A stretch of 64,000 bases of DNA from Lepas anatifera (taxonomy: Eukaryota; Arthropoda; Thecostraca; Lepadidae), in assembly GCA_034440635.1 (NCBI GenBank), contig JAOTON010000046.1, positions 620,001 through 684,000 of the forward strand, read 5' to 3'. Below the pieces are notes generated by a model. That model did no database searches and was not told where the DNA came from. It saw only the letters and a list, made by a program, of their open reading frames with translations. This document shows positions 60,100-64,000 of this stretch, in pieces; the first letter of the stretch is position 1, and every line of letters starts with the position of its first letter. Both the position numbers and the translations under genes were made by a program.

Positions 60100-61101
60100 A
60101 GTGAAAAAGCTCCACACCACCTTTGCCAGTGCAAGGGTATGTACCAGGGGCGTGGATTCCCGCAAATCATTGGGGGGTGCCCAAATTTGATTGAATTCCA
60201 ATAACCATCACAGAAAAATAGAAAGCATGATATTAAAGTTGTTTTGGGCCTCGCACAGGCCTCCTGAAGCAATTGAAGCCAGTTTAACGTCCTGAAAATG
60301 ACAAACAATTAAATTTCGAGGAATTTTTAACACTATCACCGGAAAAAATTACACGCCGCTCAATTTTTCACCTTGATTCCTAGAATATAATATTGCATGA
60401 AAATAAATGACCAGACAAACTTATCATTCCCTCCACACATTCGGGTATTCCCTAGGTCTACGCCCCCTTAAGTACCGAAAAACCCTTATTTTTTAACAGT
60501 AACAGAAAATATGGGCAAAGGTCGAGCGTGAGTGAATCATATATGCAGCAAGATGAACGGACTCACCAAGCTTCCTCGCTAGGTAGCGCCGTAAACATTG
60601 TCGATCAAATAGGTGGCGCTAATCGCAGACCGCTTTCCAACATCTGGTGCCTTCCCGTACGAGTGATAAGTATAGGCTGAGGATAAACGTTCGCAAGGAG
60701 ATAGTTCGTATGGTCAAAATATGCAGGCAAAAGTATATCTAGCTTAGCTGCGTAGGGTAAAATTTCAAAGTGCGTAAAGGAATCGTAAGGTGAAACGTTC
60801 GTAATGGAAAAAGTCGGTGTGGTATAAAGCAAATATAGCGAAATGCGTGACATGACAAATCATGTGGTAGAAAATGCCTAATCAAAAGTACGATAGGCAA
60901 AGTGGTTTTTGCGACACATATTTTTAAGGACGGTCCCCAAACTCATAGACAGATCCAAGGGGCAATGGCAAAACAGGCATAAGGTTGCCCTAGGGGCCGG
61001 ACAAGCGGAAAAATGTGTGACTAGGTCGATACGGGCCTATATGAGCAGGGGGAGAGGATGGGGTCAGACTTCTTCCTTCAGACTTTTTCCTCATTCAGGT
61101 T
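60100..61101. other. no gene recognised
   Basis: CAGGGGCGTGGATTCC at 60146 and GGTCTACGCCCCCTT near 60458 could be inverted ends of a ~320-bp hAT-like remnant; no octamer duplication was found. Confidence 0.3.
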
Positions 61102-61294
61102 GGGGCCGGGTGGCCTAGTGGCTTAGTTGCCTGTCTTCAAATCGGATAGCATGGATTAATGTGAGTTCAATCCGCACGGCGGGAAACCGCCTTCCGTGTC
61201 CGATCTGACCCGGTGGAGAGGATCCTTAAACACCCACGCCAATACTCCCTGTAATTGGGCAAGTGTGCCTGTTGGGAGTGTCCCTAATAAAAAA
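61102..61294 (+). mobile_element. tRNA-derived SINE family A
   Basis: Begins GGGGCCGGGTGGCCTAGTGG, with box A TGGCCTAGTGGC at 61111-61122 and box B GAGTTCAATCC at 61163-61173. It ends TCCCTAATAAAAAA. The inverted copy is at 40733-40920. No target duplication is obvious. Confidence 0.85.
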
Positions 61295-62774
61295 GTAGCA
61301 TAAAAAGAGGACAAATAATTTGATCCATCTTCATCTCTGCAGATCCTTGCTTAATCAAGGCGCAATGAAAATATTCAAACGCTTAGTATTTTGATGATTC
61401 TTTGAGTTTCGTCCTACAAGCTTTTTAACATCGTTCATGTTTTTCGCTACCTTCAATAGAAGCAAGAATTGAAGAAGTATCCGAACCCCACCACAGATGA
61501 GCTGAAAGTGGACGGGTTATATTTAACCCTCCCCTACTGGGCCCAGGGTTAAAGACACAGATATCCGGACTTCTGACGCGGAATGCATGCAGAGTACCTG
61601 AAATCAAATTTACAAGTTCGGCGACGTTTGTTCAATGCGTGCTCACCGGTATTCAACCGCACACTTCTCGTGGATGTACTACCCTTGAAATCACTTGTAG
61701 CTGTGATTTGGTAGGGATCAACACTTATTTCCCATCAATGAAAACAGATCAGACGGCAGAAAGAAAAACAATGTCATCTTCGGAAAGACGGCTGTTGTGC
61801 GTAGGGAAGGGACAAGCATAGGGGTTTTGAATGCCTGGCTGACGCCAATATCTGGTCCCAGGGCAACGCCGGCCATCCCTCCAGAACAGCACAGTTTCTG
61901 GCCTTGGCTGGTGAAAAAATAAGCACTTTTTTCATGATCTTGTTTTTTGTTTACCCAGCGGTAACTCACTTTCGATGTCAGTCCTGAGGCCGAACACAGC
62001 CTCCAGCATTTCCTAAAACCGCCACTTGGACCCTTTCCACGGAAACTTTAAAGAGTGACTCTGGACTTACTATTTGCTCCTGATCATCAGCGGACGTGGT
62101 TTGTTTTCTCTTGCCGTAAGGTATTTGCTAAACATCATACTTTTACTCACGTGTACATTTGGACATGCACCTACTTTTTCTCACGTATTGTTGTCTGACA
62201 AACTTTAAAACATACATATATTTGCTTACGCGGTTTTGCAAAGTGCAGGTTCCTTTGAACTATTGTCATAAAAATGTATATACCATACGTATATCTTTAA
62301 CTTGATTACGTATTACTGTGTGCGTAATTAAGTGATTGGTGCCTGCTTTTGACTTGTGATGCGTGGTTACTGGTTAGAAAAGGTGGTGCTTTAATCTAAG
62401 TGCATCTTTAAAGAGAGTCGATTCGAAAAGATGCTGCCCCAGGCCAACGACAATGTATCAGAAAGAGCCACCGTAAATAGGCTATCGGTGCCATTTCCCA
62501 GAAACTTAGCCACAATCCCTTAAACTCGACATCCTTATATCTATCTAGGTTCTCAATCTTATGCTGCGTGAAAGGTCTCATTAACATCCGGGCTAGCAAG
62601 AACGTTTTCAACCTTGAAGCTTCTACACAAGGTCGAGAAAAGTACGAAAAATATAAAAATCGTGGTTAAACATCGATTTCTGGGTTGTTAGGTAGTATCA
62701 TCAGAATCATGTTCTGTTAAAGACAGTGTAAAATTGCGTGTTTGCCGTAAAAGAACTTCAAATGTGTACATTTC
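61295..62774. other. no gene recognised
   Basis: A 30-bp palindromic block bounded by TTAACCCT and AGGGTTAA lies at 61523-61552. The rest is AT-rich and featureless. Confidence 0.3.
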
Positions 62775-63801
62775 TTAACACGTGCCCCGCTGGGGAGCAA
62801 AATTCCCCCTCCTAGTTTCCCCCAGATAACTCAAAACGAAGAGACGCAGAGCAACGAAACTTACACTACCTTATCCCTGATCAATTTTACGGATCTGAAC
62901 ATTTTTTAGATCAGGTCATGTTAGGTCAAGGAGCTATTCAAAGTCAAGTGACCTGACCTCAAAACCTAAAATCACGAGTTTGAAGCGGCGCCTAAGGAAC
63001 ATCAGCTAGCCGATCAGTTTGAAACTTTGTCAATATAATGAGGTCATAAGGGTCTACAAATCTGCTATCTCAGAATGTTGATATTGCTAACCTAAGGTGG
63101 GGTCAATATTTTGGTCACCCCATTATAAGTCTCAAGTGGTGAAAATAGGAAGTGCTCGTTTTCAGTAAATACCTACTAGGTAGATAAAGCTGAAAATCCT
63201 CAAACCGGGTATTCTTACCACGATCTCGACCTTAAAGTTGAGTTTTTAACCATCTGACCTCTCAAAGGTCATGTCAGGTCACAGGAGCATACAGTAATTG
63301 TTTTGTCAATAGCTTCTCTCTGAATTGAGATAAAGCTCCTATTTTGCTTGCATTGTGTCTAAATTGTCACGGGGGTCGATTGATATGCAACATGATCATA
63401 CCAGGTCACTATGTGACCCTGACCTAGCTCGAAGTAAGGTCATTTTCACAATTTGACCTCGCAAGGTCATATTATACATCATTCGATTTGCCACAATGGG
63501 AGGAATCCAATAATGCATGAATATTTTCTCTAGCACCGCTGAGTAAAAATATAGAGGGGCAAACATACACTGCCCTGTTGTACCTAAGTCGATGGAACCT
63601 TCTTTGATTGACCTATGCTGACCTCAACTTTGACGTGACATAAAAGAATTTCGTATAATTTCTCTTCGTCTTGTCAAGAGCTTTCGGACGCCGTCGTAAT
63701 TTTTCTTTAGCTTTCCTGGGAAATGAGATACGGAGGGGGCGAAATACGCCCCTCCCCAGCGGGGTGCGTCATGCCAGGGACCCCAGCGGGGCGCGTGTTA
63801 A
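62775..63801. mobile_element. TTAA-flanked AGGTCA-rich element, copy E6
   Basis: TTAA at 62775-62778 and 63798-63801. The left end is TTAACACGTGCCCCGCTGGG and the right end, inverted, TTAACACGCGCCCCGCTGGG. The right end carries a second internal copy of the terminal word (CCCCAGCGGGGTGCG). The interior is the inverse of 21429-22418. Rich in AGGTCA/TGACCT; non-coding. Confidence 0.87.
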
Positions 63802-64000
63802 TGATTGGCAATGAAGTTAGAAATATTCGGAGCCGAGTGGATCTAAAACCATAGCTTTTCAGGCAGAATTTCACGACATTTTCGGTTAAAGGGCACAGCC
63901 GCTGCAGGCGGATGAGGAAAGATGCGCAAAACGGAACAAAATTCAGCATTGCCCGAAAAGTTTTGTGCCGGGTGGATGGCCTGCAGATGCACCAATAGGT

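Noticed and set aside
60146..60470. Short hAT-like element from CAGGGGCGTGGATTCC
   Set aside because: The right end matches only in the CGCCCC core and no target duplication was found.

Overview
This is a gene-poor, repeat-rich stretch of an animal genome. A slit-like exon with an arthropod-style motif, tRNA-derived SINEs, a jockey-superfamily LINE and many TIR transposons point to an arthropod, possibly a crustacean; the species cannot be told from the sequence. All calls were made by eye, with no database search.

Only two host genes can be supported. (1) Minus strand, 2108-2289: the first coding exon (signal peptide plus LRRNT cap) of a slit-like axon-guidance gene, ending in a phase-2 splice donor. 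The exon/donor junction is duplicated as a 39-bp tandem array, giving four consecutive GTAAGTA donors, and a 449-bp TTAA-flanked MITE sits at the far edge of the array. Later slit exons would lie before position 1 of the window. (2) Plus strand, 17654-18627: a secreted PAN/Apple-like cysteine-rich protein with no visible intron. Its signal-peptide start and main frame are separated by one missing base in a T6 run.

Most of the rest is mobile DNA. A damaged endonuclease/reverse-transcriptase LINE fills 34168-37165. Six nearly complete TTAA-flanked elements of about 0.8-1.06 kb (14066, 21429, 27469, 52457, 55720, 62775) make up about 9% of the window and are saturated with AGGTCA/TGACCT, the nuclear-receptor half-site. 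Three TA-flanked elements (24740, 48103, 59102) share an architecture of terminal words repeated in a central palindrome. hAT-like elements with near-perfect 8-bp target duplications occur at 6499, 7077, 13471 and 51303; the last is a 5,977-bp giant with a minisatellite body and a triplicated right end. Two tRNA-derived SINE families are present (2 and 5 copies).

Tandem repeats include a 22-bp array (7839-8120), a degenerate ~100-bp array (15925-16640), a 40-bp array (30820-30965), a three-monomer 90-bp higher-order array (37690-37950), a 500-bp hexanucleotide tract followed by a TC tract (45571-46182) and a 60-bp array (49892-50312). Two tandem copies of a ~140-bp unit (32729-33094) differ by base changes that preserve RNA pairing. 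Nested insertions give a relative order of events: TTAA elements entered the 6-kb hAT-like element, another hAT-like element at 13471, and a TA element at 48103; a TA element entered a hAT-like element at 58861.
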